A stretch of 64,000 nt of DNA from Okeanomitos corallinicola TIOX110 (GTDB lineage Bacteria; Cyanobacteriota; Cyanobacteriia; Cyanobacteriales; Nostocaceae). The first letter of the stretch is position 1, and every line of letters starts with the position of its first letter. Of this stretch, positions 45,769 to 54,866 are shown one piece after another. The translations under genes were made by a program, and so were the position numbers. The stretch is from positions 1 through 64,000 of the forward strand of contig NZ_CP150886.1 in the NCBI RefSeq assembly GCF_038050375.1, given 5' to 3'. Below the pieces are notes generated by a model. The model did no database searches and had not been told where the DNA came from. It worked only from the letters and a program-made list of their open reading frames with translations.

Positions 45769-46452
45769 TTAATAAACTGTAAAATCTGGTAATTCTACGT
45801 AAGAATAGACATATTCTACTGCAAACACCTCAGCAAAGCATTTTCCTATACAAGAATATACTTCTAAACATTTGATACCAGGAATCCATTCGGCTAAACT
45901 ACCAACAGCTTTATCAGTGATCCCACAGGGTACAATGCGCTCAAAACCTGACAGATCAGGACAAACATTTAAGGAAAAACCGTGCATTGTCACCCAACGA
46001 CTGACTTTAATACCGATGGCTGCAACTTTGCGTCCTTCTAACCACACACCAGTTAATCCGGGAATACGTTCCCCATGTAAATCATAATTTGCTAAAACAC
46101 GAATTAATACTTCCTCAAGTTGGCGCAAATACCAATGCAAGTCTTGACGATAACGACGCAGATTTAAAATTGGATACCCAACAATTTGTCCTGGACAGTG
46201 ATAGGTAACTTCTCCACCTCGTTCAATTCGATGCACATCATAGTCACTTTTGTCAAGATCAAATTTGAGAAATTCTAAGTTTGCCCCTTGTCCCAATGTG
46301 TAAACAGGGGGATGTTCCAACAAGATGAGTACATCATCTAAATCAGGGTTTTGGATACGTTCGGTAAGTAGCGATCGCTGCCATGCCAGAGCATCTAAAT
46401 AAGCTACTAACCCGATTTGATATAAAAGACAGCGGTGTTGTTGGAGTTGCAT
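45769..46452 (-). CDS. lipB: Octanoyl-[acyl-carrier-protein]-protein N-octanoyltransferase
   Basis: From the ATG at 46452 ([20 protein letters not shown]) it has 227 residues; the upstream extension to 46542 lacks family similarity. LipB hallmarks are [30 protein letters not shown] and [15 protein letters not shown] with the catalytic Cys in PCGI and Lys in the RKVAAIG region. It transfers octanoate from ACP to lipoyl domains, the first step of lipoate assembly; LipA would complete it. Confidence 0.93.
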   Translation of the reverse strand: MQLQQHRCLLYQIGLVAYLDALAWQRSLLTERIQNPDLDDVLILLEHPPVYTLGQGANLEFLKFDLDKSDYDVHRIERGGEVTYHCPGQIVGYPILNLRRYRQDLHWYLRQLEEVLIRVLANYDLHGERIPGLTGVWLEGRKVAAIGIKVSRWVTMHGFSLNVCPDLSGFERIVPCGITDKAVGSLAEWIPGIKCLEVYSCIGKCFAEVFAVEYVYSYVELPDFTVY

Positions 46453-47079
46453 ACTACGAATCATTCTCAAAATCAATAGGGTAAATGAGCAAGTTTTTTT
46501 AACAAAAGCAAGAATAAAGTCAACAAATGTCAAGCAATGCAAAGGAACATCAAGGAAATATACTTTAGGAACAACAAAGTGCTAGTTTGAATATATAACC
46601 TCAATGGTGTTGGGAGGAATTATCTGCAAGGAGCAGCCAGCCATAACAATAGGAATAAATGGAATGGCTGATGGCATTTTCAGAAGTTGTTTACATCTAT
46701 CAGGAGAAAAGCTTCTACTCAGGCTGGCAATTATATACACACATATACAGCGAGCCGATCACAGAAGAATCAGAGCAATTACTTCTAGATTCGTCAAGTT
46801 TGCTCTCACTCAGATAAATAAGACAACTAAGACTGATTTTCAGATACTTCTTTTGAAAACCGATTGTCTGGGATAACTTAGACACCAGCACAGAGATTAA
46901 CAAGCTAAATCAAGGCTAGAGGTAGTTATAATAAAGATGCAGGAACTTAACAGGAAATACAAAAGCCGTAAATTCAAACCATTTCAAAATTTGTATTGGC
47001 GGCACTGATAGAACTTACCGCAAACTCTGTTCACACAAACACATTCACATCACACCAAATATAGAGCGGGAGAGTTTAC
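46453..47079. other. Long intergenic region / probable leader of the hibernation factor gene
   Basis: About 630 bases between lipB (minus) and hpf (plus). Short open frames here on both strands overlap each other and have no protein-like character. In cyanobacteria lrtA transcripts are known to have long light-regulated 5' leaders, and this gap is the right size and place; I cannot place the start of transcription by eye. Confidence 0.45.
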
Positions 47080-47715
47080 ATGAAGCTTGTCATTCACGGT
47101 AAAAATATTGAAATTACTGATGCTATCCGCGAATATGTGCATCAAAAGATTGAGAAAGCCGTTAATCACTTTCAGAACATAACAAACGAAGTTGATGTGC
47201 ATTTGAGCGTAGCTCGCAATCCGCGAATTAGCACGAGACAAGCGGCTGAGGTAACTATTTATGCAAATGGTAACATCATCCGTGCGGAGGAAAGCAGCGA
47301 GAACTTATATGCAAGTATTGACTTAGTAGCAGATAAAATAGCTCGTCAACTGCGTAAATACAAAGAAAAACGACAAGAACACAAAACCCAGCCTATACCA
47401 ACAAATGGGGCAGTTATTCCCGAACCTGTAGAAGATTTAATAGGCGATCGCACCCCCGAACTACCAGGAGAAGTAGTCAGAACTAAGTATTTTTCTATGC
47501 CACCTATGACAGTTGCAGAAGCACAAGAGCAACTACAACTGGTAGGCCATGACTTTTATATGTTCCGTAACGCCGATAGTGGAGAAATTAACGTTATTTA
47601 CGAACGCAACCACGGTGGTTATGGAGTGATTCAACCCCGTAATGGTAACGGACATACCAACGGTAAAAACGGTAAAACAGCCAACGTTGCAGTATCAGAA
47701 AAGTCTAGTGTTTGA
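47080..47715 (+). CDS. hpf: Long ribosome hibernation-promoting factor (LrtA/HPF)
   Basis: The 211-residue protein has the N-terminal HPF/RaiA fold ([47 protein letters not shown]) and the C-terminal extension of long HPF ([40 protein letters not shown]). It dimerises 70S ribosomes into 100S particles in resting or dark cells; the cyanobacterial orthologue is LrtA, the light-repressed transcript protein. A Gly/Asn-rich tail ends the chain. Confidence 0.95.
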   Translation: MKLVIHGKNIEITDAIREYVHQKIEKAVNHFQNITNEVDVHLSVARNPRISTRQAAEVTIYANGNIIRAEESSENLYASIDLVADKIARQLRKYKEKRQEHKTQPIPTNGAVIPEPVEDLIGDRTPELPGEVVRTKYFSMPPMTVAEAQEQLQLVGHDFYMFRNADSGEINVIYERNHGGYGVIQPRNGNGHTNGKNGKTANVAVSEKSSV

Positions 47716-47744
47716 AGTGAGGTGACAGGTGACAGGTAAGAGTT

Positions 47745-47784
47745 TTACCCATTACCTATTACCTATTACCTATTACCTATTACT
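47745..47784. repeat. Heptamer tandem repeat (ATTACCT)n between convergent genes
   Basis: Five to six direct copies of ATTACCT (first unit ATTACCC-like) end at the stop codon of the peroxiredoxin gene. Just upstream are two copies of GTGACAG (47719-47738). It is an STRR-type heptamer repeat. Confidence 0.85.
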
Positions 47785-48244
47785 ACGCAGCTAGTTGTTG
47801 CAACTGTTTCAAGGTTTCCTCAACGTGACCTTTAAAGTTCAACATTGAATCAAACACATATTGAACAACTCCGTTTTGGTCAATCACATATGTCACCCGG
47901 CCGGGGATGAAACCAAAAGCGGTAGTTGCACCGTATAACTTGCGGACTTTATCACCTTGATCACTTAAAAGTGTGAAGGGTAAATTGTGCTTGGTTGCAA
48001 ACTTTTGGTGAGAGTCGCTAGAGTCTCCACTCACGCCAATTACCTCTGCACCAGCACTTTTGAAGACTTCATATTGATCTCTAAAAGCGCAAGATTCCGC
48101 AGTACATCCAGGGGTGTCGTCTTTGGGATAAAAATAAAGGACGACAGCCTTTTTACTGCGAAAATCTTGCAAACTGACCTTAGAACCGTTTTGATCAGGT
48201 AAATTAAAATCTGGTGCGGTATCTCCAATTTTTATAGCCATATT
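47783..48244 (-). CDS. bcp: Peroxiredoxin Q (bacterioferritin comigratory protein)
   Basis: From the ATG at 48244 (MAIKIGDTAPDFNLPDQNG) it has 153 residues. It is a one-domain peroxiredoxin with the peroxidatic Cys in PKDDTPGCTAESCAFRD and a second Cys five residues later (TAESC), the PrxQ arrangement, plus GVSGDSSDSHQKFATKH. It reduces H2O2 and organic hydroperoxides with thioredoxin. The stop overlaps the heptamer array. Confidence 0.93.
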   Translation of the reverse strand, partial: NMAIKIGDTAPDFNLPDQNGSKVSLQDFRSKKAVVLYFYPKDDTPGCTAESCAFRDQYEVFKSAGAEVIGVSGDSSDSHQKFATKHNLPFTLLSDQGDKVRKLYGATTAFGFIPGRVTYVIDQNGVVQYVFDSMLNFKGHVEETLKQLQQLAA

Positions 48245-48297
48245 CAAAAATTCAACATTCAAACTTTACTTAATAAAATTTTACCTTGTCACTTCAT

Positions 48298-48372
48298 AGA
48301 TAAAGAATTTATGCAATATTTATGCAATATTTAGAGAATAACGAACCACAGAGACACAGAGAACACAGAGAA
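48298..48372. repeat. Non-coding repeats upstream of the acyltransferase gene
   Basis: Two direct copies of TTTATGCAATA (near 48309-48332) are followed by ACCACAGAGACACAGAG and ACACAGAGAA, a CACAGAG-rich element of a type scattered through many cyanobacterial genomes. No gene is present. Confidence 0.5.
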
Positions 48373-48464
48373 ATATAATTGCTAGATAAATATTTCTTGT
48401 ATTTCTTGATAACTGACATCAACGGGTGTAGGGTAGAGATTTATTAAAAAATTTCCTTTCAATT

Positions 48465-49595
48465 ATGCGTCTGACTTCACTTGATGTTTTTCGTGGTATC
48501 ACTATTGCGGGTATGATTCTTGTCAATATGGTAGGAGTTGCAGATGATAAATACCCTCTTTTAGATCATGCTGCGTGGAATGGTTGTACACCTACAGATT
48601 TAGTATTTCCATTTTTCCTATTCATTGTTGGTGTAGCAATGACTTTTTCTCTCTCAAAATACACACCAGAGAATAAACCAACTAAAAAGGTTTACTTTCG
48701 TATTTTTCGCCGTGCTGCTATTCTCTTTTTTTTAGGATTATTACTTAACGTTTTTTGGAATCAAGGCGTTTGGACTTTCGATGTTAGTAGTATTCGTGTG
48801 ATGGGAATATTACAAAGAATTAGTTTAAGTTACCTGTTTGCATCTTTAATAGTTTTGAAATTACCTCGTAAAAGTCAATGGATAGTAGCCGGGGGATTAC
48901 TAATATTTTATTGGTTAACCATGACATTAATTCCTATTCCTGAATATGGTGCGGGAGTGTTAACTAGGGAAGGTAATTTTGGGGCTTTTATTGATAGATT
49001 GATTATTCCTAAACAACATTTATATGCTTGGGATGATTTTAATTCTCTGGGAGATCCCGAAAGTTTATATGGGACAATTACGGCAACAGTTAGCGTTTTA
49101 ATTGGCTATTTTACTGGAGAATGGCTTAAAGATAGAAAACAAGCCGATTCACAAACAAGTATGGATTTAGTATTGTTTGGTTTGTGTTTTTTAGTAATTG
49201 GCATTATTTGGGATGTAGCATTTCCTATTAACAAAAAACTGTGGACAAGTTCCTATGTTTTATTTAGTAGTGGTTGGGCTTTGATGTTATTAGCAGCTTG
49301 TTATGAATTGATAGAAGTGAGATTAATCAAACGCTGGAGTAAACCATTTGAAATCATGGGATTAAATGCGATCGCTCTTTTTATTGCTTCAGTAATGTTA
49401 ATCAAAGTTACCGCCAAAATTAAAATTGGTACAGGTGAAAGTGCCATTAGTATTTACAATTGGATTTATCAAAACATCTTTGCATCTTGGGCTGGAACTT
49501 TCAACGGTTCATTTTTATTTGGAGTTGTTACCCTTTTATTGTGGTATGGGGTAGCGGTTTTAATGTATCGGAAACAGTGGTTTATTAAAGTGTAA
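48465..49595 (+). CDS. DUF5009/heparan-alpha-glucosaminide N-acetyltransferase-like membrane protein
   Basis: The 376-residue protein has about ten membrane helices. RLTSLDVFRGITIAGMILVN at the N-terminus, HAAWNGCTPTDLVFPFFLFI and RRAAILFFLGLLLN are signatures of the NagX/HGSNAT-like acyltransferase family. Relatives move an acetyl group across the membrane onto a sugar; the substrate here is unknown. A hairpin follows the stop at 49610-49630. Confidence 0.88.
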   Translation: MRLTSLDVFRGITIAGMILVNMVGVADDKYPLLDHAAWNGCTPTDLVFPFFLFIVGVAMTFSLSKYTPENKPTKKVYFRIFRRAAILFFLGLLLNVFWNQGVWTFDVSSIRVMGILQRISLSYLFASLIVLKLPRKSQWIVAGGLLIFYWLTMTLIPIPEYGAGVLTREGNFGAFIDRLIIPKQHLYAWDDFNSLGDPESLYGTITATVSVLIGYFTGEWLKDRKQADSQTSMDLVLFGLCFLVIGIIWDVAFPINKKLWTSSYVLFSSGWALMLLAACYELIEVRLIKRWSKPFEIMGLNAIALFIASVMLIKVTAKIKIGTGESAISIYNWIYQNIFASWAGTFNGSFLFGVVTLLLWYGVAVLMYRKQWFIKV

Positions 49596-49609
49596 ATTAA
49601 AATCCTGTG

Positions 49610-49630
49610 GGATAGGCATCTTGCCTGTCC
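49610..49630 (+). terminator. Hairpin after the acyltransferase gene
   Basis: Stem GGATAGGC/GCCTGTCC (one G-T pair) with loop ATCTT lies 14 bases after the stop. It lacks a clear T-run, so it may be a dispersed repeat rather than an efficient terminator; a related GATGCCTACC sequence lies inside the MITE-like element at 30312. Confidence 0.4.
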
Positions 49631-49806
49631 TAATTCTACTTTCAATTTATTCTTGTAATTCAAAATCAACCTTATCATCGGAAGTTTAAATGAACATCTC
49701 CTAAACTTTTAAAATTTTTCATTTTAGCTGATATGAGTTTAAAAGTCATAAACATCTCCTATATATAGTAAGTCTAGTGAATAAGTAAATGTTTTGGCTA
49801 TTAAAA

Positions 49807-50487
49807 CTAGAAATTACGAATTACCTGAGTCTGTAATTTTGCCACCATTTCCGCACGAGCAGAAACTCCCAACTTTTTAAACATTCTTTTTAAGGCTTGT
49901 TTAACAGTATTTTGACTAATCCAAAGTTGCGTAGCTATTTCCCCATTTGTTAACCCTTGAGCGACTAATTCAGCAATTTCTAACTCCCGTGCGGTCAGGG
50001 GAGAATCAACAGGTTTGGATGGTTTAGGTTGACTGCGGAGGGTAGCAATTTTGGCAGATAAATGAATACATAAAGCACTTAAATCAGCTAAGTCATTAGC
50101 ATTAAAAGGTTCACTACCAGGATCACGGGCAAAATTTAAAGTACCTACCAAATGTCCATCACAAACTATCGGTCCAGTCATTACGTGTTCGTGACGAGTA
50201 CAAAAATTCTTCCAGTCTTCTGGTGATAAAATTAGTTGTTCATGGGTGGGTGCATGACGTTCTAAAACATAGCTACCAACGGGGTTAGCTTCTAAACAAA
50301 CCGCAGGAATTTCAGGAATTTCTATTGATGTTAATAACTCACTATCAAGAAAAGAAATACCCCAATGTTGCACACCAAAATGTTCGCCAATAGTATCCAT
50401 TAGAGCTTGTTGTAATTCTTGCTCATTATCAATTTTGGCGATCGCTTCAAAAATGGCGTGGAGTGTTTTAGTCATAAGAGTACCCAC
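49807..50487 (-). CDS. LuxR-family regulator with GAF-like sensory domain
   Basis: The 226-residue protein has an N-terminal GAF-like domain (residues about 10-150: GEHFGVQHWGISFLDSELLT, GPIVCDGHLVGTLNFARDPG, LADLSALCIHLSAKIATL) and a C-terminal LuxR helix-turn-helix (LTARELEIAELVAQGLTNGE, WISQNTVKQALKRMFKKLGV). It has no receiver domain, so it is a one-component regulator, likely binding a small ligand. It is divergent from the DUF3386 gene 91 bp away, whose promoter it may control. Confidence 0.88.
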   Translation of the reverse strand: MGTLMTKTLHAIFEAIAKIDNEQELQQALMDTIGEHFGVQHWGISFLDSELLTSIEIPEIPAVCLEANPVGSYVLERHAPTHEQLILSPEDWKNFCTRHEHVMTGPIVCDGHLVGTLNFARDPGSEPFNANDLADLSALCIHLSAKIATLRSQPKPSKPVDSPLTARELEIAELVAQGLTNGEIATQLWISQNTVKQALKRMFKKLGVSARAEMVAKLQTQVIRNF

Positions 50488-50578
50488 TTGGGGACTATGC
50501 GAACTTAGATAATTACTTCTATCCTAATATTATCAACGATAAAAAGCTATTATCATTCGTAGCCAGAGGACAAGCATC

Positions 50579-51223
50579 ATGACAGTTACTCAAATCTCTG
50601 CCCAAGAACTTTTCCGGGCTGCATATCAAAACCGTTATACTTGGGATGAAAATTTTCCTGGTTATACCGCAGATATTACTTATAAATATGAAGGCCAGGA
50701 GTTCACTGGAAAAGTTCGTATTGAAGCTAATCTCAAATGGGAAGTTACGGAAGTAGAAGACGAAGCAGCTAAAAAAGCTATTGATAGCCAAACTTGGGAA
50801 ATTGCTGTTCACCGCGTCCGTCGCAGTTTTGAACAAACCCACGGTGAAAATAGTTTTAGCTATGGTGAAACTGATGAAACCGGTGCTGTAGAGATTTTTG
50901 TGGAAGGAAAATCAGCCGGCGACAAATATAAAGTTCGCAATGATGTAGTTAGTCTTGTTCATCGTCATATTCATGGAGTTGTTGTGACTATTAACACTTT
51001 CAGCATTCACGAAACTGGTGCAGGATATCTATCTCACACCTATGATTCTGTGTATCATGATCCTAAAACTGGAGAGCAAAAAGGTGGCCGCAGTGAGTTT
51101 ACAGATGAATATGAAAAAGTAGGCAATTACTACATTCTCAACCGTCGTGAAATTCGCACCGAAACAGAAGGAAATATCTCTATTCAAGAATTTATATTCT
51201 CTAATCTAGAATTGCTAGGCTAG
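50579..51223 (+). CDS. DUF3386 family protein
   Basis: The 214-residue soluble protein matches the cyanobacterial DUF3386 family: AQELFRAAYQNRYTWDENFP, GYTADITYKYEGQEFTGKVR, HVVSLVHRHIHG-like repeats (VVSLVHRHIHGVVVTINTFS), GYLSHTYDSVYHDPKTGEQ and FSNLELLG. The function is unknown. It is mostly beta-rich and lacks a signal peptide. It faces divergently the GAF-LuxR regulator. Confidence 0.88.
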   Translation: MTVTQISAQELFRAAYQNRYTWDENFPGYTADITYKYEGQEFTGKVRIEANLKWEVTEVEDEAAKKAIDSQTWEIAVHRVRRSFEQTHGENSFSYGETDETGAVEIFVEGKSAGDKYKVRNDVVSLVHRHIHGVVVTINTFSIHETGAGYLSHTYDSVYHDPKTGEQKGGRSEFTDEYEKVGNYYILNRREIRTETEGNISIQEFIFSNLELLG

Positions 51224-51267
51224 GCTTTTTTTGAATAGTAAATAATCATAAATATCTCTGATTTCTG

Positions 51268-51294
51268 TAGGGGTTTAGCATTGCTAAACCCTTA
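51268..51294. repeat. Dispersed palindromic repeat, copy 5
   Basis: TAGGGGTTTAGCA-T-TGCTAAACCC, between the convergent DUF3386 and GFA-family genes. It is the fifth copy of the same palindrome in the window. Confidence 0.75.
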
Positions 51295-51297
51295 TTT

Positions 51298-51687
51298 TTA
51301 ATCAACTAACTTATGAATATTATCCTCCCAATTTGCCCCATCAAATGGCACAATTTCAAAATTACCAATCACATCCCCATCTAAACATCTGACATTCACA
51401 TCAATACAGTCAGGATGACTGCGAGGAATATAAAAAGGATGAATTCCACAAACTTGACAAAATTTATGTTTAGCAATTCCCGTATTAAATTGATAAGTTG
51501 TTAAAACATCCTCACCCTGTAACAAAGTGAATTTATCCTTGGGAACAATTAAATGTAAAAATCCTTTTTTACTACAAATAGAACAATTACAATCATCAAC
51601 TTTGTGGTTATCAACCTCTACCCGAAATCTCACCGCACCACAGTGACAACCACCCTCATAAATTGCAGGTTTCATATTTTTTATCAT
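51298..51687 (-). CDS. GFA family (glutathione-dependent formaldehyde-activating-like) zinc protein
   Basis: A 129-residue protein with the family's zinc-binding cysteine pattern: EGGCHCGAVRF, DDCNCSICSKKGF and FCQVCGIHPFYIPRSHP. The family is named for GSH-dependent formaldehyde-activating enzyme, but most members are uncharacterised. It precedes a CTGCGTTTATCTGCGT-type repeat (about 51699-51725) and the hydrolase on the same strand. Confidence 0.9.
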   Translation of the reverse strand: MIKNMKPAIYEGGCHCGAVRFRVEVDNHKVDDCNCSICSKKGFLHLIVPKDKFTLLQGEDVLTTYQFNTGIAKHKFCQVCGIHPFYIPRSHPDCIDVNVRCLDGDVIGNFEIVPFDGANWEDNIHKLVD

Positions 51688-51727
51688 CCTTCTTCATCTG
51701 CGTTTATCTGCGTGCATCCGCGTTCAA

Positions 51728-52615
51728 CTAAAGATACTGAGATAACAACCCAATAAAAACCCCAGGTATTTCCAGATGTGGTAAAATACCAGTCTCAGGT
51801 ATACCTTGAAAATTCCTAATTACATCCTTATTTAAACTAGCTAATCTTTTTCCTAACTCAATATTAGTAAACTGCGCTGACTCACCCCAAAATATTACAG
51901 TATTAACTGTTAACTGGGGAATATATAAACTCAAATCAAAATAAAGATCACCCTTCAAAAAAGCTAAAGCTGCAAACTTAGCATCAGGTTTTTGTGCAGA
52001 AGTTAAATAAGCTTCTACTATTTCTTGAGTTAATCTTTCTGGTTTTGCAAACAGAAAACTTCTTAAAAAATTACTCACAGCAACTTCATTTTCTGCACCC
52101 AAACCATAAATTAAATCATCTAAAAACGGTGTATTAATTAGTGGTAAAGGTAATCTTCTTCCTGAACCTTGGCCAAAATCATCAAAACCAGAAGGAGAAA
52201 CCAAAAACAAACCCTTAAATAAATCAGGTTCAGCAACAGCAAGACGAATTACAAAAGCAGCAGTTAAAGAAGAAGCTACCACCGTTACAGGTTGATTGCA
52301 ACTTTTGTGAATAAACTCACTAATAGTATTCAAATAATCTTCAATTTGGTAATCTTTAACTGGATGATCAGAATCTCCCCAACCAATTAAATCCGGTGCT
52401 AAAATCCGATATTGATTAGCAAAAGCTGGATAAACCTTAGACCATTCAAAAGCAGAAGCACCACCACCAAAATTATGTAAAAATAACAAAGGTGGCAATT
52501 TTTCCACATCATCAATATGCCAAGGTTTAGCTATTTGGGTATAATAAACCATAGTACCCAAAGAAGTATTAATTACCTTTTGACCAAAACCAGGAGGATG
52601 GAATTTCAACATCAT
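51728..52615 (-). CDS. Alpha/beta hydrolase
   Basis: The 295-residue soluble enzyme has the alpha/beta hydrolase fold: LPPLLFLHNFGGGASAFEW (oxyanion region), LAPDLIGWGDSD and PVTVVASSLTAAFVIRLAV, where the usual nucleophile elbow GxSxG reads ASSLT with Ser as candidate nucleophile. VIFWGESAQF and the final LPHLE supply the acid and histidine. The elbow is unusual in having Ala and Thr in place of both glycines. The substrate is unknown. It is 7 bp from the HugZ-like gene stop. Confidence 0.85.
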   Translation of the reverse strand: MMLKFHPPGFGQKVINTSLGTMVYYTQIAKPWHIDDVEKLPPLLFLHNFGGGASAFEWSKVYPAFANQYRILAPDLIGWGDSDHPVKDYQIEDYLNTISEFIHKSCNQPVTVVASSLTAAFVIRLAVAEPDLFKGLFLVSPSGFDDFGQGSGRRLPLPLINTPFLDDLIYGLGAENEVAVSNFLRSFLFAKPERLTQEIVEAYLTSAQKPDAKFAALAFLKGDLYFDLSLYIPQLTVNTVIFWGESAQFTNIELGKRLASLNKDVIRNFQGIPETGILPHLEIPGVFIGLLSQYL

Positions 52616-52622
52616 ATATAAG

Positions 52623-53129
52623 TTATGAATTAGGAATATTATCTTTATTCAAATGCACAATTTGATTCAGGTTATCACCACTGATATTATAGGCTGCACC
52701 AAAACCAACCACAAAACGTCCTTGAGTTGGTGTCAGTTGAAAAATCCTAAAATCAGCCAAACTACGTAACACATCAATAATATCACCAAACCGTTCTTGA
52801 AATTGATCAACGATTTGCTGCCATTGTTCAGTTTCCCTGGCAATTAAACTTGCTTGACAATCAAAACTCAAGCGACGACGGGCAAAAATATTAGCCGTTT
52901 TACCTTCATCTTCAATAAATAAAACACTAACATCAGGATTAGTTTGAATATTAGTAGTGTGAGTAGATAAACCACTCACATAAATATAAATATTTTTCGA
53001 TTCATCCATCACAAAAGGAGTATAACTAGCATTGGGAATTCCCTGAGCATTTACCGTACTAATAATAATGCTGGCAAATTCTTGAGAAAATTTTTCATAC
53101 TCAGCTTGGATTTTTTCTAACTGACTCAT
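52623..53129 (-). CDS. HugZ-family / pyridoxamine 5'-phosphate oxidase-like protein
   Basis: A 168-residue split-barrel protein: FASIIISTVNAQGIPNASYT, IYIYVSGLSTHTTNIQTNPD, VSVLFIEDEGKTANIFARRR and FRIFQLTPTQGRFVVGFGAAY. The TPTQGRFVVGFGAAY ending is typical of the HugZ group, some members of which degrade haem or bind flavin. It is in a probable two-gene operon with the hydrolase downstream. Confidence 0.87.
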   Translation of the reverse strand: MSQLEKIQAEYEKFSQEFASIIISTVNAQGIPNASYTPFVMDESKNIYIYVSGLSTHTTNIQTNPDVSVLFIEDEGKTANIFARRRLSFDCQASLIARETEQWQQIVDQFQERFGDIIDVLRSLADFRIFQLTPTQGRFVVGFGAAYNISGDNLNQIVHLNKDNIPNS

Positions 53130-53223
53130 AAACCATAAATTCCTATTTAGCTGTTAGTATATGATTATAATATAAAATTGCCGTAATCATAAAAAATACA
53201 TTCATCAAACATGAGTAGTGACC

Positions 53224-54741
53224 ATGAATAAAAATAATCAGCCTCAATCTAAATTATGTAGACTCATTCAAACCCTCACCTACTTTGAAGTATTTCCGGC
53301 TTTGAATTGGGTACAAAACATATTTCAAAAAAATCCTTCTCAAGATCATCAAAATCAACCAAATGGGAGAAAAATTATGGGTTTAATTTTAGTAGCAGGT
53401 GCAACAGGTGGAGTTGGTAAAAGAGTAGTCAAAAAATTATTAACACAAGGTTATCAAGTCCGTTGTTTAGTCAGAGATATTGACAAAGCGCGGTCAATTT
53501 TAGGTAATGATGTTGATTTGGTAGTAGGAGATATTACCAAACCAGAAACATTAAATAACCTAGTGATGAGTAATATTCAAGCTGTAATTTGTTGTACAGC
53601 AGTGCGAGTTCAACCAGTAGAAGGAGACACAGCAGATAGAGCAAAATATAATCAAGGGGTAAAATTTTATCAACCAGAAATTGTTGGAGATACACCGGAA
53701 AATGTAGAATATCAAGGAGTCAAAAATCTAGTTGAAGCAGCTAGACGAAATTTACCAAACAGCGATGAAAAAGTAATTTTTGATTTCACCCAACCATCAG
53801 CAGAATTAAAATCACAACTTAAAAACATTTGGGGTGCATTAGATGATGTGGTCATGGGTGGTGTAAGTTCTAGTAATTTCAGTATTTTAGAAAAAACTGC
53901 TTTATTTGCAGGTAATGTTTCCACTGCAAACTCTGGTGGTTTTGCATCTGTGAGAACTAAGAATTTTGACCCAGCAATTAATTTATTAGGTCATACCGGA
54001 GTCAGATTAAGAGTTAAAGGTGATGGACAACGTTATAAAATCTTTTTAAGAACCGAATCAACCTGGGATGGAGTAGGTTATAGTTATTCCTTTGATACCG
54101 TAGCTAATAACTGGATAGATGTAAATATACCCTTTGCAAATTTAACCCCTGTATTTAGAGCAAAAACCGTTAAAGATTGTCCAGAGATTGATAAAAGTAA
54201 AATTTGTTCCTTTCAATTAATGTTAAGCAAATTTGAATATGACGGTGCATTAAATCCTAAATTTGCACCTGGTAGTTTTGGATTAGAAATAGAATCAATT
54301 AAAGCTTATGGTGGTGAAGGTTTACCACAATTTGTGTTAGTTAGTTCTGCCGGTGTTACTCGTCCAGGAAGACCAGGAATTAATTTAGATGAAGAACCCC
54401 CAGCAGTGAGATTAAACGACCAATTAGGAGGGATTTTAACTTGGAAATTAAGAGGAGAAGATAGTTTAAGAAGTAGTGGAATACCTTACACAATTATTAG
54501 ACCTTGTGCATTAACAGAAGAGGAGGGAGGCAAAGAATTAATCTTTGAACAAGGTGATAATATTAGAGGTAAAGTTAGTCGTAATGATATCGCTGAACTC
54601 TGTATTCAATCCCTTACACAACCAAAAGCTAAAAATATCACTTTAGAAGTCAAACAAGGAGAAAATAACACTAACTCCATCAACTGGGAACAACAATTTT
54701 CTAACTTACAACGTGACCCAGTTAATTCTAGCATTTTCTAG
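53224..54741 (+). CDS. Atypical SDR (NmrA-like) with inserted CIA30 domain
   Basis: From the ATG at 53224 it has 505 residues; an in-frame GTG lies six bases upstream. After a 55-residue polar leader comes a Rossmann domain (LILVAGATGGVGKRVVKKLL, VRCLVRDIDKA, VVGDITKPETL). A CIA30-type domain is inserted (about residues 178-345: FDFTQPSAELKSQLKN, WGALDDVVMGGVSSSNF, FRAKTVKDCPE), and the SDR fold then resumes (FVLVSSAGVTRPG, IIRPCALTEEEGG). The same SDR-CIA30-SDR layout is known in plant HCF173, a psbA translation factor. A role in photosystem biogenesis is only an inference from that. Confidence 0.88.
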   Translation: MNKNNQPQSKLCRLIQTLTYFEVFPALNWVQNIFQKNPSQDHQNQPNGRKIMGLILVAGATGGVGKRVVKKLLTQGYQVRCLVRDIDKARSILGNDVDLVVGDITKPETLNNLVMSNIQAVICCTAVRVQPVEGDTADRAKYNQGVKFYQPEIVGDTPENVEYQGVKNLVEAARRNLPNSDEKVIFDFTQPSAELKSQLKNIWGALDDVVMGGVSSSNFSILEKTALFAGNVSTANSGGFASVRTKNFDPAINLLGHTGVRLRVKGDGQRYKIFLRTESTWDGVGYSYSFDTVANNWIDVNIPFANLTPVFRAKTVKDCPEIDKSKICSFQLMLSKFEYDGALNPKFAPGSFGLEIESIKAYGGEGLPQFVLVSSAGVTRPGRPGINLDEEPPAVRLNDQLGGILTWKLRGEDSLRSSGIPYTIIRPCALTEEEGGKELIFEQGDNIRGKVSRNDIAELCIQSLTQPKAKNITLEVKQGENNTNSINWEQQFSNLQRDPVNSSIF

Positions 54742-54866
54742 GTTACTAAAATCATAGTCTATCTGCGTTAATCCGCGTTAATCTGCGTTTAATTTTTTAT
54801 TTCCATAGATACCCAAAATTTAAAATAAATTGGGTATCTGTGTATTTAACTTCAAAGTCAATATTT

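Noticed and set aside
46604-46876. 90-residue plus-strand frame upstream of the hibernation factor
   Set aside because: No protein-like pattern, overlapped by a minus-strand frame of equal quality; it more likely belongs to the long leader of hpf/lrtA.
40639-47784. Heptamer arrays considered as CRISPR repeats
   Set aside because: Units are 7 bases with no spacers; they are simple tandem repeats.
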